Positions 35,608 through 48,060 of a DNA stretch of 64,000 nucleotides are shown here, piece after piece. Both the position numbers and the translations under genes were made by a program. Origin of the DNA: Amaurobius ferox (taxonomy: Eukaryota; Arthropoda; Arachnida; Araneae; Amaurobiidae); NCBI GenBank assembly GCA_951213105.1, contig OX578150.1, positions 21,306,022-21,370,021 on the forward strand, written 5' to 3'. The notes below the pieces were generated by a model. That model did no database searches and was not told the origin of the DNA. It saw only the letters and a program-made list of their open reading frames with translations. Numbering within the stretch: the first letter of the stretch is position 1; each line of letters opens with the position of its first letter.

Positions 35608-35860
35608 TTAGTATAAGCTATACTTCTGACAGTCTAAATGCTTCTGATGAGCTAAGTGCTTCTGACGAGGTCATAAGTTCAATAGTTAAGGAAATATGAA
35701 ATCAGCTAAAGCCGACGGTGTAACTAGATATAATTCTGAATTTTCTAATGCAAATGATCTTTTCATTAAACCAGATTATACTTTGCCAGGATATGATACC
35801 CAATCTCATATCAAAACTGAAACTTTTGTAATGCCATGGTATGAAGTGGAGGTTGATTAG
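35540..35860 (+). repeat. Unknown interspersed repeat, copy 1, with 54-codon ORF
   Basis: An ORF from the ATG at 35,696 to the stop at 35,858-35,860 encodes NSEFSNANDLFIKPDYTLPG and then MPWYEVEVD. A diverged copy of this sequence lies at 44,290-44,545. A (TA)n run (35,576-35,605) interrupts it. I do not recognise the protein; it is probably part of a transposable element. Confidence 0.5.
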
Positions 35861-36149
35861 ATAGGACAGGAGACGGGCTTGCAAAATCTTCGTCGTTGTC
35901 GCCGCGGATCTTATATTTTTCTCGATTCTTAACGAGGGCTTTTTTTGTTTGAGACACGTGCGCTTTAAATTTAGTACGATACGCGGTTCGTTTTTCTAAA
36001 TATTTTATTCTTCATACGCACTAACTACTCTACATTGCACTAACAATTAATATATATACATATTTACAATATTTTTTTAAAATTCCGATTATCGGATCCA
36101 AAGAAATCTACTCGCATCATGCACATTACACTCATCCTAACCTGTTTTC

Positions 36150-36406
36150 ATTTTTGTTGGATATAGGATTTTTTATCATATATAACTTTTTACCTCACTT
36201 TGTATCATCCTTGTGCCGTCTATCATCTGGTTTTATATTTTACAATGTCATTTTATTTTGTGTACAATTTAGAATATTTTATATTATACACTTGTTATTG
36301 TCTTTTACTCTTAAATTAATTGTTTGTTTTTACCATGTGTTTGGCGCAGCATATCCTTTTTGGATTTTGTGCCACTAAACCCAACCAACCAACCAACCAA
36401 CCAACC
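36150..36406 (+). mobile_element. LINE 3' tail ending in (AACC)n
   Basis: A T-rich 3' region leads to TTTGGATTTTGTGCC and then CCAACCAACCAACCAACC at 36,383-36,406. The simple tail suggests a 5'-truncated non-LTR insertion. Confidence 0.6.
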
Positions 36407-36486
36407 ATGCACATTACAAGTTTCGTTTCTTCACTGTTACAGCCTCTTTGGATCTTGTGCCATAAAACCATAATCAACCAACCAAC
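36407..36486 (+). mobile_element. Second short LINE 3' tail
   Basis: A shorter copy: CTCTTTGGATCTTGTGCC then AATCAACCAACCAAC, immediately after the first tail. Confidence 0.5.
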
Positions 36487-37190
36487 ATCTTTACAGTTAC
36501 AGTTCTGAAATATTTCCGCTGTTCGCTAAAAGGCGTTTTTCAATTCAAGCCAATGGTTTTGAGTCCTATTCTCGACATCCTCCAGTCCCCTAAAGGTTGA
36601 TGAAATATCGTCAATTGGAGACATCGGCTGAGTCCAGCTCTAGTGCTGAACAGGCCCTGTACAGGTCCAGAAGCTGTACAGGTCTACGAAGGGACAGGTC
36701 TACCTGGCTGTGCGACCTTCACATGAACGTACACGTCCATCACGTCCCTGTTTGATTCCATTACATCTCCTATTTTAATGTCATTCTGTGCTTGGACTGC
36801 GTTGAAATGTTGAACACTTCTCAAATTCAGCAAGTACTCGCTCTTCCACCGACCGCTTCCACACTTGAGCTAAAAGTCGTTGTCGACTAGCCTTTCATTT
36901 GCACAACGTATCGTGAGTAGAACTGTTAATTAAAATTTCAGGGTTCAAAGGTGGAATTAAAATTTGTGTTTTTCCTGTCAAAAAATGTAATGGCGTCAAA
37001 GACTCTGGCTCATCCACGTTATTGTAACTGTATGTCAGTGGTCTTGTATTGAGAACTAACTGCTTCGATTTCTGTCAATAATGTTGTCAGTTTTTTGAAA
37101 TTGATCTTCTCAACACTTTTCTCAGACATGTTTTGACTCTTTTTATCGGTCTTTCATAAAATTGGATCATGAATTTTGAAAGTATGATTT
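36487..37190. other. Spacer, no gene recognised
   Basis: Includes a local duplication of TGTACAGGTC/CAGGTCTAC around 36,655-36,705. No coding signal. Confidence 0.4.
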
Positions 37191-37640
37191 TGTGTTGATC
37201 GACACATTCAAAGGCATGCGGACACATGCAAAGGCATGCGGTAGAGGCTCCACAAACGACGATTGTCGACATTCTGCAGGATTTGTTGGGCGCATTCAGT
37301 GTTACAATATCAGCGAGAACAGTTTCTCGACGATTGGCCGAAAGCGGCTTGCAGTCAAACCGTCCTTTACTAAGACTGCCACTGACGACAAGACACCGAT
37401 GTGAGAGATTGTAATGGTGTCGGGCCCGAGCTTCTTGGCCGACTGAATGTGACAGGGTAGTGTTCTGCGACGAGTCTAGGTTCTGTTGTCGAATGACAGT
37501 CGCCGTGTGAGAGTCTGGAAGCGACGTGGAAACAGATCCAATTCTGCTGCGACTGTTGAACGCCATGCTGCACGACAAAGCCGCATCATGGTTTGGGGTG
37601 CCATCGGCTTTGAGAGCCGGTCACTTCATTGGGCATAATA
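37191..37640 (+). pseudogene. Tc1-like transposase fragment
   Basis: From 37,226 the frame reads the helix-turn-helix region (ISARTVSRRLAESGLQSNRP, then RLPLTTRH). After a frameshift it continues with RVVFCDESRF (first catalytic Asp) and, further on, HGLGCHRL-type remnants in another frame. It breaks at about 37,640. No terminal repeats were found. Confidence 0.7.
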
Positions 37641-37739
37641 GACACCTGTAGTATTCTGAATTTACACCTAATCTCTCGGGACTTCTAAATTGAACTTAAC
37701 ATTTATTATATAGTTTAGACAGAGCAAAGGTGTCAGTCA

Positions 37740-38427
37740 CTGCAGTTACAGGTGACAATGACAAAAGTTCATTCATATGAGAAGAAATTATTACGTCTTT
37801 CCTGCCAAATCTCTCAGTGAGGATTTTTACTGCATTATCATAGGTTCAGTTAAAGTTAATCCGGCGATGGCTGTAGCTGCTGCTCTACTCAAGTAGGATT
37901 TTAAATAACTGTATTTATTTATTTCAAAGTTTCATTTTTATGAATGGTTGCTTCAAATTGTGACTGGAATTCTTGCCCGTGTAATGGATCTCTGTGGAAT
38001 ACCGCTACTTCGGAAGTACGAGTAGAAAACGATAAATTATTTTTTATCTTTTCTACCTTCAGAGTCACTTGTGCTAGCGAATTCGCGGAAAAAAAGGAGA
38101 TCGTTGGAGAATATTACTACAGGTTAAGCTCCATTTTTCTTCTCTGCCGGGAAGGAAGGAAAGAAAGATAAGAAAGAATTCGCGCAAATGTTTTTGTGCT
38201 TTAGTGTTCTATAAATGCACATTTTCTTGGTATTCCTGACTTGCTGTGAAATCGCCTTCGAATTCCTCAAGAGGAATTATCTCTTTTATTTCTGCATTCA
38301 CCGCAAGTAAAGACTTTTCTTTTGTAATTAACTGTGCTAGATTTAATACGATAAATTCTTTATCAATATGGCCAGTTTCGAAAGCATGTTTAATTTTGTT
38401 GATTATCGTGCTTGTAAGTCTAATCAA
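37740..38427 (-). pseudogene. BEL/Pao retroelement gag fragment
   Basis: A minus-strand frame from 38,427 reads KIKHAFETGHIDKEF and IIPLEEFEGDFTASQEYQ. After frame changes come HRDPLHGQEFQSQFEATIHK and, near 37,840-37,880, RAAATAIAGLTL, a layout seen in BEL/Pao Gag proteins. Stops and frameshifts are frequent. No LTR was recognised next to it. Confidence 0.6.
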
Positions 38428-38443
38428 TACAGTGTTTTTTTAG

Positions 38444-40740
38444 TAATATTTCTAGGTGATCAGCCATAATTCAGCACAAAATATAATCAAATCAATTTGA
38501 TAATTTTTTTCGTTAGTTTACTTTTTCTCAATGTTTATAGTTGCATACTACAAACTAAACTGTTTTAACTTCTGGAATGCGGAATAAAAAATTCACTCTC
38601 TTTCGTTTTCTGGAGGTAAAATCAAAACTTTTGCATACTTGGATAGAAAACTTTTTAATATCTGGAAATATACGTAATCTACTACGTAATTATGTGCCGC
38701 CAGACAAGTTTATAAATTAACTTGAATGTATAATCTAGTCAGATATATTGTTAAGTTTAATATATATACTGCAAAGCAAGTTAAAAAAAATCATATTTTG
38801 AGAAAATTGCATACTTAGAGTCGGAGTATCCAGATGAAATCGGGACGAAAAGTAAAAGTGCTGCTAACTAGTTATAAACAGTTAGTAATTTGTAGCACTT
38901 TGAAAGCCTGTAAACGAAACAAATGAGTCTGAAAAATAAATAGAACAAATTGAATCTTACTGAAGTTTTATTTTACAAAATATTATTTACGCAAAACCAT
39001 TTCGGCTCCATTGGATGTCCAGCTCTGATTTTTTTTTATGCAATGTGCTGCGTAATTTTTTGAGTGCAAAAAGCCTTTTATAGTTAAGTTTGTTATACAA
39101 TAAATTTAAACTGAAAGTTGATTGAGCGATGCATTTTTTCTGGGAATTAAAAATAATATTTATGTTTATATGTATATATATTTTTTATGCATGTATTTTT
39201 TATTATATTTTTGAGGATTCTAAATATAATATCTAATAATTTATTTTTAAATTAAAAGCAGTTTTAAATTGTTTCTTATAATATTACATTTTAAAACCTA
39301 TAATAAACCGTAAATCATTTATGATTCTGAAAAGGTGAAGCAATGTTAAATTATTTTCCATTTAATTTCTATTCCTTTTGTGCAATGTTTCAAATTCGGG
39401 ATTTATTCCTTTAGATAAAATATATTTTATAACTTTTCAGAAACACATGTACTTAATGAAAATACTAAATTGCAACTGCTCACTGCAGTGTATACTGGTA
39501 TAAAAAATTTTTATGCACGGAATTTTTTATATTCTCTAAATTGACTGCGAACAGCACACACTAATCCGGGGACAAAGTCAATAATCCACTTTGAATCTTG
39601 CTTTAAATTCATCCGTAATAGCAAAAGTAAAAATAGAGTGCCGAACCAGTAGTGGATACCCGTATGGATTTTCAAAGTTTATTAAATCATAAAGAAATAA
39701 CTTCTCATAAAAGGCTTAGGGAATTGGATTATACAGTCATTGATTTATTATCATAACATATGTAACGAACACTCTTAAATGACAGTGGTGAATTTTGTTT
39801 ACAATCTGGCTTCCTGCGCTTCACACTATTTTTTACGCAAAATACCATTTTTTGGCATAAATATAAATATTTTATCTGATGATGTAAAACTAGTAGTCGG
39901 GAACATTGGAGCGATACAATACTTATAACTATTCAGCAGTTTGGGACGGAAGAAACAATTATAATTATCGGAACTTTTCGATTGTAACCAAACTTATGCA
40001 CCAATTCTCGAAGACGCAAGCAACGGACGAACCTTGTGACGCCACATTCCGTGCGCGCCAAAATGAGTCGTTTTCCCGCCACAGTCAGAAAGGCGAAGTT
40101 TGACTGCTAATAAAACATGAAATACAGCTCGGAGAATAAAAATGTTCATACTTTTGTCCGTTTTTCAACATTTCGAATCGAATAAAAAAAATAAAAAAAA
40201 GGCCGAAATTGTTCATTCTCATCAGCCTTAAAGTCATCATACTCTTTCAAGGTGCAGTATATTATATACGACTCATCTCTGGATTTAATAATGTTTGATA
40301 TTGAATAATAAATTTTACCTTTATTAATAACTATAAAAACAAATTATGGGAATTAACTGTCAACTCTTTGTTGTGGTTGGCTTTTAGTATTGTGCGCATA
40401 TTTAGTCTTCAGAAGTGTAAATGTTCGTCTTAATGAAGTTTTAGTTACACCAAATAATGCATAATCGAGAATCCTTTAAAATGGTGTAATTAGTTTACAG
40501 TTCGTCAACGGGGTTTGTAGTTTACGTTCTTTCTTCATAATTTGACTTGTATCCTGTGAAACAACAATAATGTTTTTGAATTCCTATGTTAATCCAATAA
40601 TAACTCCTTGTTACACGTCTCACTTTCAGTGGTTGATAGATTAGACGTGCGAATTTCGGCTATTTTTTATACACGTTTTTGTATCAAAATTACGATTTAA
40701 GATACAAATAACGGCAATTAAACCATTGAGGCCAGCATTC
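38444..40740. other. Long AT-rich stretch without recognised features
   Basis: No coding signal. A 65-codon plus-strand frame at 39,906-40,103 is unrecognised. Confidence 0.5.
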
Positions 40741-40744
40741 CATA

Positions 40745-41334
40745 CACAGTACTGGCCAAAATTGTGGAAACCTTTTGGAAAAAGTGTATTTGAGGATTGA
40801 TGGCTCACAACACCAGTTTTTTTTGTACCGATACCATAAAATTATATATCAATGAATAGATAGTTTTATATCAAGATTGTAATGCAATAACATTTATGAA
40901 TTATGTTTTAATAAAACAGCATTTGTAAAGAAGAAAAGTGAAATACATAGAAAAAGTGAGACATACAAAAATTCTCAGCACGTCAGTTAATACTTAGTTG
41001 GGTAACCTTTAGCCTTAATTACGGCCTTACAGCGCTTTCCCATGGAGTGAACCAAGTTTTTTAGTTCTGCAGCTATTATAATGTGAAACCAAGATTGAAT
41101 TATTGCTTCTGTTAATTGGGTTTTATTGCTGGGTTGCTTCTGACTAACAAGTTTCTTTAGTCGGCTCCATAGATTTTCGATGGGGTTAAGGTCTGGGCTA
41201 TTCCTATGCTATTCCAGCAGTTGAATATGATGATTTTGAAACCACTTTTTTGCACATACGCGTAACATGACATGGAGCTGAATCCTGTTGAAATACAAAT
41301 GATTCATTATCTTGGAAAACATCAAGTGCAGAAG
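40745..41334 (-). pseudogene. Tc1-like element relic, C-terminal half with one terminus
   Basis: The left end CACAGTACTGGCCAAAATTG looks like a Tc1 terminal repeat after TA. The minus-strand frame ends ...KAKGYPTKY at the stop 40,987-40,989. Upstream it contains SPDLNPIENLWSRLKKLV (catalytic Glu) and FQQDSAPCH (second catalytic Asp). A frameshift in an A-run near 41,250 separates these two. The N-terminal half is lost at about 41,334. Confidence 0.75.
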
Positions 41335-41814
41335 GCTGCACTAGCCAGAATCGACGACATCCAAGATATGTTACTCAGGAATGATAACGAAAGATTGTAA
41401 ATAATTCCCAGACAACTCTTTGTCAGAATCTGGAGCCTTTCAACAGGAATTACAGAATCATCAACTGAAACAATTATTATTACAAAATCAGATTTGAGAG
41501 CAATATTAAAACTAGTGCAGACATTACAAGAAAAAAAGTCAAACAGAAAGTCCGAAGGGAAAGAAAAAGTCGAACAGTTTAAGGAAGAGACCATAAGTAA
41601 CAAACTCAACACTGGGATAAAATAGTTTTTTGATGCAGTTGAATTCATTGGTGATAGAGCATGTTCTAATTTCCTCTTATGGATCGCTGTGCTCGTATTG
41701 CTGTGGAGTTCGTTGTGGTTGCTGTGTAAAGGATGGTTACCTGACACTAATTGGATAAAAGTAGTTCAAGTTGATGATTCAGTGAATCAATTGTCACTGT
41801 GCTTGTCGCGTTAG
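41320..41814 (+). pseudogene. Unknown ORF remnant with C-terminal membrane segment
   Basis: One plus-strand frame with only two stops (41,398; 41,623) runs for about 165 codons. It begins VQKAALARIDDIQDML, has a charged, possibly coiled-coil stretch (RAILKLVQTLQEKKSN) and ends with a hydrophobic segment (NFLLWIAVLVLLWSSLWLL) plus about 30 residues. This resembles a tail-anchored protein. I do not recognise the family; an exon, retrocopy or transposon ORF are all possible. Confidence 0.3.
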
Positions 41815-42404
41815 AAAAAGAATGCGATTTTAATATTTAAAGTTTACTTACTTTTATAGAAGAAACATTTCTATCTGAAGATGCCAATCAATGTTTAATA
41901 CTGTATCAAATAACCACTACATTTCACGTCGAGTTCCAAATTCCAACTAAATTCAATGTTCACTTTCTTTTCAAAGCCACGCGCTTGTGTATTCTCAGGT
42001 TTTATAGCCTAATCCGGTGTTGCCAGATTCAAGTACTGATAAATTGTAGTATAAATTAATTTTCCCTCTGAGTGAAGGTCAAGAGAGTTCACGAAGCATT
42101 CCCACCTATGGCCTATGTCTTAAGAGCTCAAACAAATAATCACTTTTCACGTTTCTAGTTATTTATCTATAAGTGAAGCTCAATCGATCAGGTTTTCGAA
42201 TTGCACGTCTGTATTGAGTTCTTCCCAATGGCTATGCATCCCCTTGCTTATCTAGAGCCATCTCTTTATTATCCTTTGACTCATTTACACACTCCCGATT
42301 TCTGTCAGACTTGGATACGTTCTTTCCAAGATTCGCCACTCGATCTTAAAATAGTCTACCTTTACTTATGCTCACTTCTAGTGGATACAATTTTTTGACA
42401 GCTC
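41815..42404. other. Spacer downstream of BEL/Pao relic, possible LTR remnant
   Basis: No coding signal. Its place 3' of the integrase end would suit a decayed LTR, but no defined ends are visible. Confidence 0.3.
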
Positions 42405-44190
42405 TTAATATTTCTCCTTTCTCTGTTTTAACCTTACTAGTCTAACATAAACATCTTTGGATTTAAATACGGCGATAACTTTGGCCAGTAGCCAATCAAT
42501 TCTCTTAGAATTGTTACCAGAAACTAGAACTATATCACTAATCTTGATCGATGACTGATCCTTAATATATTTTGAGGTTTGACGTAGTTGTTCTAAGTAT
42601 TCTATCCTGAATATTTTCCTCAAATGAATTTTAATTTTCTGTCTATGGGTATATCTTTTTCTCATTTTGAATTTGTAAAGCTGATCGAAATCTGGCACTC
42701 CAGTTTCTTTGATTTCACGTAAAAACAAAGAAGTAAGAGATATTAAGTCATCGGAGTCATTAGACACATAGGTAAGGGGTCTGCTGTTCAGAATACTTTC
42801 ACAGTCACACAAAACCGTAAATAATTCTTCATATTTTAAGGGTGTTCTGCCTACTACCTTTCGAAGGATTCTTTTCATCATGCCAATCAAACGTTCTCAC
42901 CATCTACCCCACCAAGGAGCAGATGGAGGGATAAAATGCCAAGTAATTTTCTGAATGACAGCCTTTTGAACGGAGTTCCGATCGATATGCTTGAGTAAAT
43001 TTTCAGCTCCAATAAAATTCGTCTCTTTGTCCGAGTAAACAACAGAGGGTCAACCATGGCTCTCTATTAATCTTCTTAAAGCCTGAAGAAAACTTTCAGT
43101 GGATAAGGTACAAGTAAGTTCTAAATGAACTGCACTAAAATTTGCACATATAAGCATTATTATTCTAACTTTTTTTATTTTCTTTAAGTATATAGCCCTG
43201 CTAAGTCTTAGCCTGCAATTTCAAAAACAGCAGCATCCTTGACCCTTTCTTTCTTTAGGGAAAGGCTACTTCCGAATAGTGAAAATTAAATCTAGCGCAT
43301 CTAGTGCATTTTTTAATAATCTTTCGGACAGTTTCGGACTGGACATCAGATATTGTACACTTGCATAACCAAAGCTTTCATGCCTAGATCTTTTCAATTC
43401 CTCAACCAACGAATGATCAGAGGGTAACACTATAGGTAACCGAAAATCTTCGAAATATTTTCTGTTCAAAAATCTAGATCTTATTCTCATAAGCCCTTTA
43501 GAATCTGTCACGGGTCGAATTGGTAGTAACTTTCTCGCTTTTGGTTCTGAAAAAGATTCATGTTGAACACGTCTTAATAAAACGATTGCAGCATCTTTAA
43601 CTTCAGTCGTAGTGAGATACCTGAAATTCTATTTCCTTTTTTCAATCTGGAGTTATGAAATATCTATTCATCCATCAGTATTAGCGTCCGAAGTGATATT
43701 TTCTGTACGTCCTATTACAGTCGAACCTAATTTTGTTTCTATCGCTACTAGTTCAGATGGGAGTTTTTATAACCTCTTGTGTCAATAGTTTCCCTGCGAC
43801 ATCAGTTCCTATGAGGATTTCAATCGGTCCTGCTTTCTTATTATATATCAATTTTCATTTCAGATTTTCATTCACTTTTTACCATTTTGTACCATTTACC
43901 ACTTTTGTACCACTTTTTACCATTTTCATTCACTTTTTACTTGTGCAACGGGGAATAGTTTCATAAATCAGTTTCTGTCCTATTACCTCGAAATTACAAT
44001 TATATGTCCCAAATACGTTTGATAAATAAGCGCGATAAACTTTATGACTGCAAATATCAGTTGTGTTACTTCTAAATAATGAATGTGCTAAATTCTTTCT
44101 TTTAGTAGAACCATATCCTAACTTTTCAGCTGTACTTTCGAAAATGTATGTTTGCTGTCTTGCCGAGAGGCCGAAGTTGTAATTGCGCAA
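42405..44190 (-). pseudogene. BEL/Pao retroelement pol remnant, RT and RNase H missing
   Basis: Read on the minus strand from 44,190: a protease-side region (AHSLFRSNTTDICSHKVYRA, then IEILIGTDVAGKL near 43,800). Next come an integrase N-terminal region (DSKGLMRIRSRF, VLPSDHSLVEELKRSRHESF), the integrase core (LELTCTLSTESFLQAL, VVYSDKETNF, IPPSAPWWGRW) and the integrase C-terminus (MKRILRKVVGRTPLKYEEL to LVRLKQR). Reverse transcriptase and RNase H are absent between about 43,680 and 43,620, so an internal deletion is inferred. Stops are present, for example after the HG before PSVVYSD. Confidence 0.8.
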
Positions 44191-44289
44191 ACTTTCGGTC
44201 TCTTTCGGTTACCTCTTAAAGTGACAACTAAAGTTTGCAACAGTACTCACATTTGTTCATTCGTTGATGCAACAATTGCTTGGTAGGTA

Positions 44290-44545
44290 GAATCTTCTAT
44301 CGGATGGATCAGAAGATCTAAATGGAGACAAAGCCATATGCTTCTGACATAATTCTGAATTTTCTAATACAAATCATCTTTTCTTTAACCCAGAGTATAC
44401 TTCGATGCTACTCAATCGACAGAATATGCTACTCAATCTCATGACAGAATATGCTACTCAATACGACAGAATATGCTACTCAATCTCACATCTAAACTGA
44501 AAATCTTGTAGTGCCATGTTTTGGAGTGGAGGTTGATAAGTTAGG
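44290..44545 (+). repeat. Unknown interspersed repeat, copy 2, with local tandem
   Basis: Diverged copy of the repeat at 35,540-35,860 (NSEFSNTNHLFFNPEYTS). A roughly 30-bp piece, AGAATATGCTACTCAAT, recurs three to four times at 44,400-44,487. Confidence 0.5.
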
Positions 44546-44852
44546 ACATTAGTCGGGAACAAAAATGAGAATGGGAAACGAAAAAAGCAGGGTACATATG
44601 AAAGGCGTTCTTGAAGATTTAAATATCATGCTAGACGCTAATTTGCCAAATATTGAATGATTGTGCGACCTTGAAACGAAAAACTTTGCTGACTCTTCAA
44701 ATGACTGCATAACGGTGAATCCAGAGTACACTAAATTAGTTCTCCATGGAATAGAAAAGGCTACAGTAACAATAGGACAAAATCAAAGCAATAGTAAGGG
44801 TAAAATGTCGATATATGTATCTAAGTACGAGAAAAAAAAACTGCAAAGTTAA
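44546..44852 (+). other. Open frame of unknown nature
   Basis: A 63-codon frame (44,661-44,852) follows in-frame sequence broken by one stop. No family recognised. Confidence 0.2.
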
Positions 44853-44949
44853 GTAACTTCTTTGATATATCAGATCGTCGTTAGATGTTGGGGCATTGTT
44901 GATGATTAGTATAACGGTCTCGCCGAAATACTAGATTAACCACTGGGAT

Positions 44950-46040
44950 TTGACCCCTACTCAAGCAGCTTGTCGTATTGCACCAGCTTCTACTTCTCTC
45001 ATCATCTGATAGCTTGCAACAAGTCTATTATTATGACGGAAGAAGCAATCGATTTGTTCCAGAATGCGTGAAGAGTACTGAATTTGCGGAATATTCCTGC
45101 CGGATATCTGTATCCTATATACTGTCAAGAACATAGAGTTGCGTGTATTGCGGTGTTTCACTGTTTATCGGTTGAAGATGTGAGGTTTTGTGATATGTTT
45201 GACTGTGAACCTAGAAAACATAGGGACGCTTCCCTGGCTAATCGATAGTTTTTGCACCCATTGATGCAAAAGAGACTGCGCTATTATATTATATTGCTGG
45301 ATATTATTACGAAAAAGAACACGATTTGGTTGATTAGTATCTGCTAACCAATCTTTGAAAAAGTCGGGATATAGCAGTTCCACTCCGTTTTCATTCATGA
45401 GCTTCGGCAATTTTCCTTTTCGACAGTAAGAAGTAAATTTTTATACTACAAGAGTTCGGCAAGGAAATTCCGTGACATACAAAATTGACAGATGACGTTT
45501 AGTGAGCCACAATTATGCGAAACTATGAATTTGTATTCCTCTACGAAATAAATCGTCATTTCTTATTGATTTTGTTGCTCTTGGACAGATCGTTTGCTTG
45601 TGATAACACCTGGGTAACTATTTCGATGAGCTGAAGTATTTTTCATACGTCTGCTTTGAAACTCTTGGGATGTTTCAAGCCGGAGTCTCATTCGATAAGC
45701 TCGAGCATTTTTCGTAAGTCTGGTTTGAGGTTTTTGCGATGTTTCCATCTGGAGTCTCATTCGATGAGTTTCAGTATCTGATTCTCGCTGTTCTTGAATT
45801 TGTCCTGATTTCTTTCTTCCTTTCACTCATCAATCGATGAGTGTTGGCATTTGATTCTGGTCGTGTTTTCGATTGTTTTAACGACTCTAATTTATATTGC
45901 ACTCGGTGAGCTTCAGCTTCTGCTTTCCGATATTTGTCCAAGGTTTCCTGACTTTGGCGCCCTCGCCATCTTTGCAGACTTTCCCTCGCTAATCTATGTT
46001 TCCGTGCAGTTGGTTCTTCGTTATCATTCAGATTTTCTGT
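44950..46040 (-). pseudogene. Helitron Rep/helicase N-terminal remnant
   Basis: From about 46,035 downward the minus strand gives Arg/Glu-rich repeats (RMRLQMETSQ, RMRLRLETSQ), as at the N-terminus of Helitron proteins. It continues with NENGVELLYPDFF, ADTNQPNRVLFRNNIQQYN, GSVPMFSRFTVKH and, in a new frame, ILEQIDCFFRHN and VASYQMMREVEAG. This order fits the Helitron-like N domain. Rep HUH motifs and the helicase are not present. Frameshifted and non-functional. Confidence 0.7.
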
Positions 46041-46715
46041 TATAATTTAGTAATTTAAATTCAAAATTAATTGGGTCTTCAGATATATCTAATGATTATT
46101 TGTGAAAGCTATAACGACATTTTTTGGTATTTTGAATAGGTTGAATAAAGTGATTTAAAGATATCATCTATAGAATTATCAGCAATATTTTAATTATGGG
46201 CTAATTTTTAATGATATAGACTTATTACCAACTTGACATTTTAAAAAATTGTCAAGTTTGTGATATTTTGCCTCATCCGTCGGTCGCCAAGTGTCATATA
46301 CTCACAGAAAAAAGTAAAGTGTACTTTACTTAAATAGTATTGGATTATATTATTATTGAACATTTTATATTTGATATAGAATGTAGCGATTTTCAGATGC
46401 CTATAGTAAGCGATTTCCTAGTTATTGAATAATTATCGAATATTGCCAAAAATTACGCGCTGATATTAATAAGAAACACTTACATTTAAAAATTTTATAT
46501 AGTGTATACATACTAACATTATTTTCAATGTAATATAATTTTAAAAGCACTTACATGAATAATAGATGGGCAAATTACAAATTAACATATGAGTAAACGA
46601 TAAAAAATTAAAATGCTTTATATAATTTAAAAGAATCTAATAATGTCTTTAGATGCATTTATGTATTCACCAATAATAAGCGCGTGAACTTAAATTAGTT
46701 CATAAGTACGTTTGG
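46041..46715. other. AT-rich spacer
   Basis: No feature recognised. Confidence 0.5.
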
Positions 46716-46916
46716 TGAAAGCCCAGTATGAAAGGCATCCACAGGGACAGCACCCTCCTTCCCCTACCACTAACCTCTCGAAAGGATTTAACGAACCCAC
46801 ACATTTGATGTGCCCGTACCCCGAGTGAATACGGAGACAGTTTGGGCAGAGACTGGAATTGAACTTGGGTCGTCCAAGTGCAATTCCCGCGCGCTGACCA
46901 CTGAGCTGTCCCACCC
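46716..46916 (-). mobile_element. tRNA-derived SINE, copy 2, with A and B boxes
   Basis: On the minus strand an A-box-like AGCTCAGTGGTCAGCG lies at about 46,893-46,908 and a B-box-like AAGTTCAATTCC at 46,855-46,866. The spacing is typical of a pol III tRNA promoter. A non-tRNA body of about 140 bp follows, ending GGTGCTGTCCCTGTGGATG. The body matches the copy at 33,514-33,722. Confidence 0.65.
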
Positions 46917-48060
46917 TTAATGCATGACTCTTGAAGAGCCCAGACCGTGAAACTCATCGAAAGGTATTAAGCAGTTACGAGTACGGCTGAAAAATAATAT
47001 CTGCAGCACTTAGGAGCTTGTTATATTGTGATTTGCAATCACAATGTAACATTGCTGTTTTGAAAGGAGAAAGAAGACCTGAGAAGACGGTCCCTCTTAC
47101 AGCGATGCAATATGTATAACGCTCCCTATAACGCATCTGGACCGGACGTGGTTCGAGAAAGAAAGAGGGGGCTTCTCACATTCAAGTCAGCATCAGGTGC
47201 TATGATAAACAGAAGGGGTTGAACTTCCTGACCCGAGAGGTCAATTTATTTTCACATGGACATGGGAAAATATCCGCTCTCTGCACCTAAAAACAAAAAG
47301 TCAAATATCTTATATTTCAAGGGGGGTCTTGGCCAGTAAGACAGCCGGAAGGCGTAGTTTATATATTTACTGGACCAATGACAGACTGAGGGCCTTAGAG
47401 AGGGGGGAGAGACGGAGGGAAACTTTGAACTTTAAAAATTTGAAAATCGAGAAGTTGAATTTTGGACTGTGCTGATAGAAGGTCGCGAGTGCGACGATCG
47501 CGTACGGAGCCCATCGGACAGAGCCGCAACGAGCCGCTGACAAGTCCGGGATCGGCAGTGATGACCGAGGTAGGACAATTCCTTATACGTATTTTGCACG
47601 ATGGCCCATTGTGTCGTTCTCTCGCTTTCTGCCTCTCTCTCATTTAAGTTCAGCTAGCGTTAGGAATATTAAAAGCTTTTTGAAATAAATGCTGTATGTG
47701 GGAAATGTATTTCACATGTAAAGTAAAAAGTGTTAAGAGAAATTTGAAGCACTTGAATTAAATATTGTAAGTGGGAGATTTATCCTATAGGTAAAGTAGG
47801 GTGGAACAAGGTGTTATTAATAATGGATTTCAGAATATAAATATATAATTATAGAATTGATGGGTTGTTATGAGCAATGGAATATTAAACAATAAATGTG
47901 TAATTGTAGAATTGATAAGATGTTAGTAATAATGGAATCACAAAATAAATGTTTTTTTTGTTATTGTTTAAAATCTGTCTCTTCATTTTAATTTCTTGTA
48001 CAATGCATTTTAATTTACTTCCTTTACGAAAACGGCCTCCTTAGCGTCCTTACCGGACGT
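46917..48060. other. GC-richer spacer, possible decayed LTR
   Basis: No domain found in small frames. AATAAA-like signals at 47,682 and 47,900 and a related pair of segments (TGTATGTGGGAAATG / TTGTAAGTGGGAGAT) are present. LTR origin is only a guess; no defined ends or target duplication are visible. Confidence 0.2.

Noticed and set aside
36383..36406. (AACC)n as a telomere or satellite
   Set aside because: Very short and attached to a LINE-like 3' end; other tails in the window show the same arrangement.
46980..48050. Solo LTR
   Set aside because: Composition and poly(A)-like signals hint at it, but no terminal TG/CA pair with a target duplication could be fixed.
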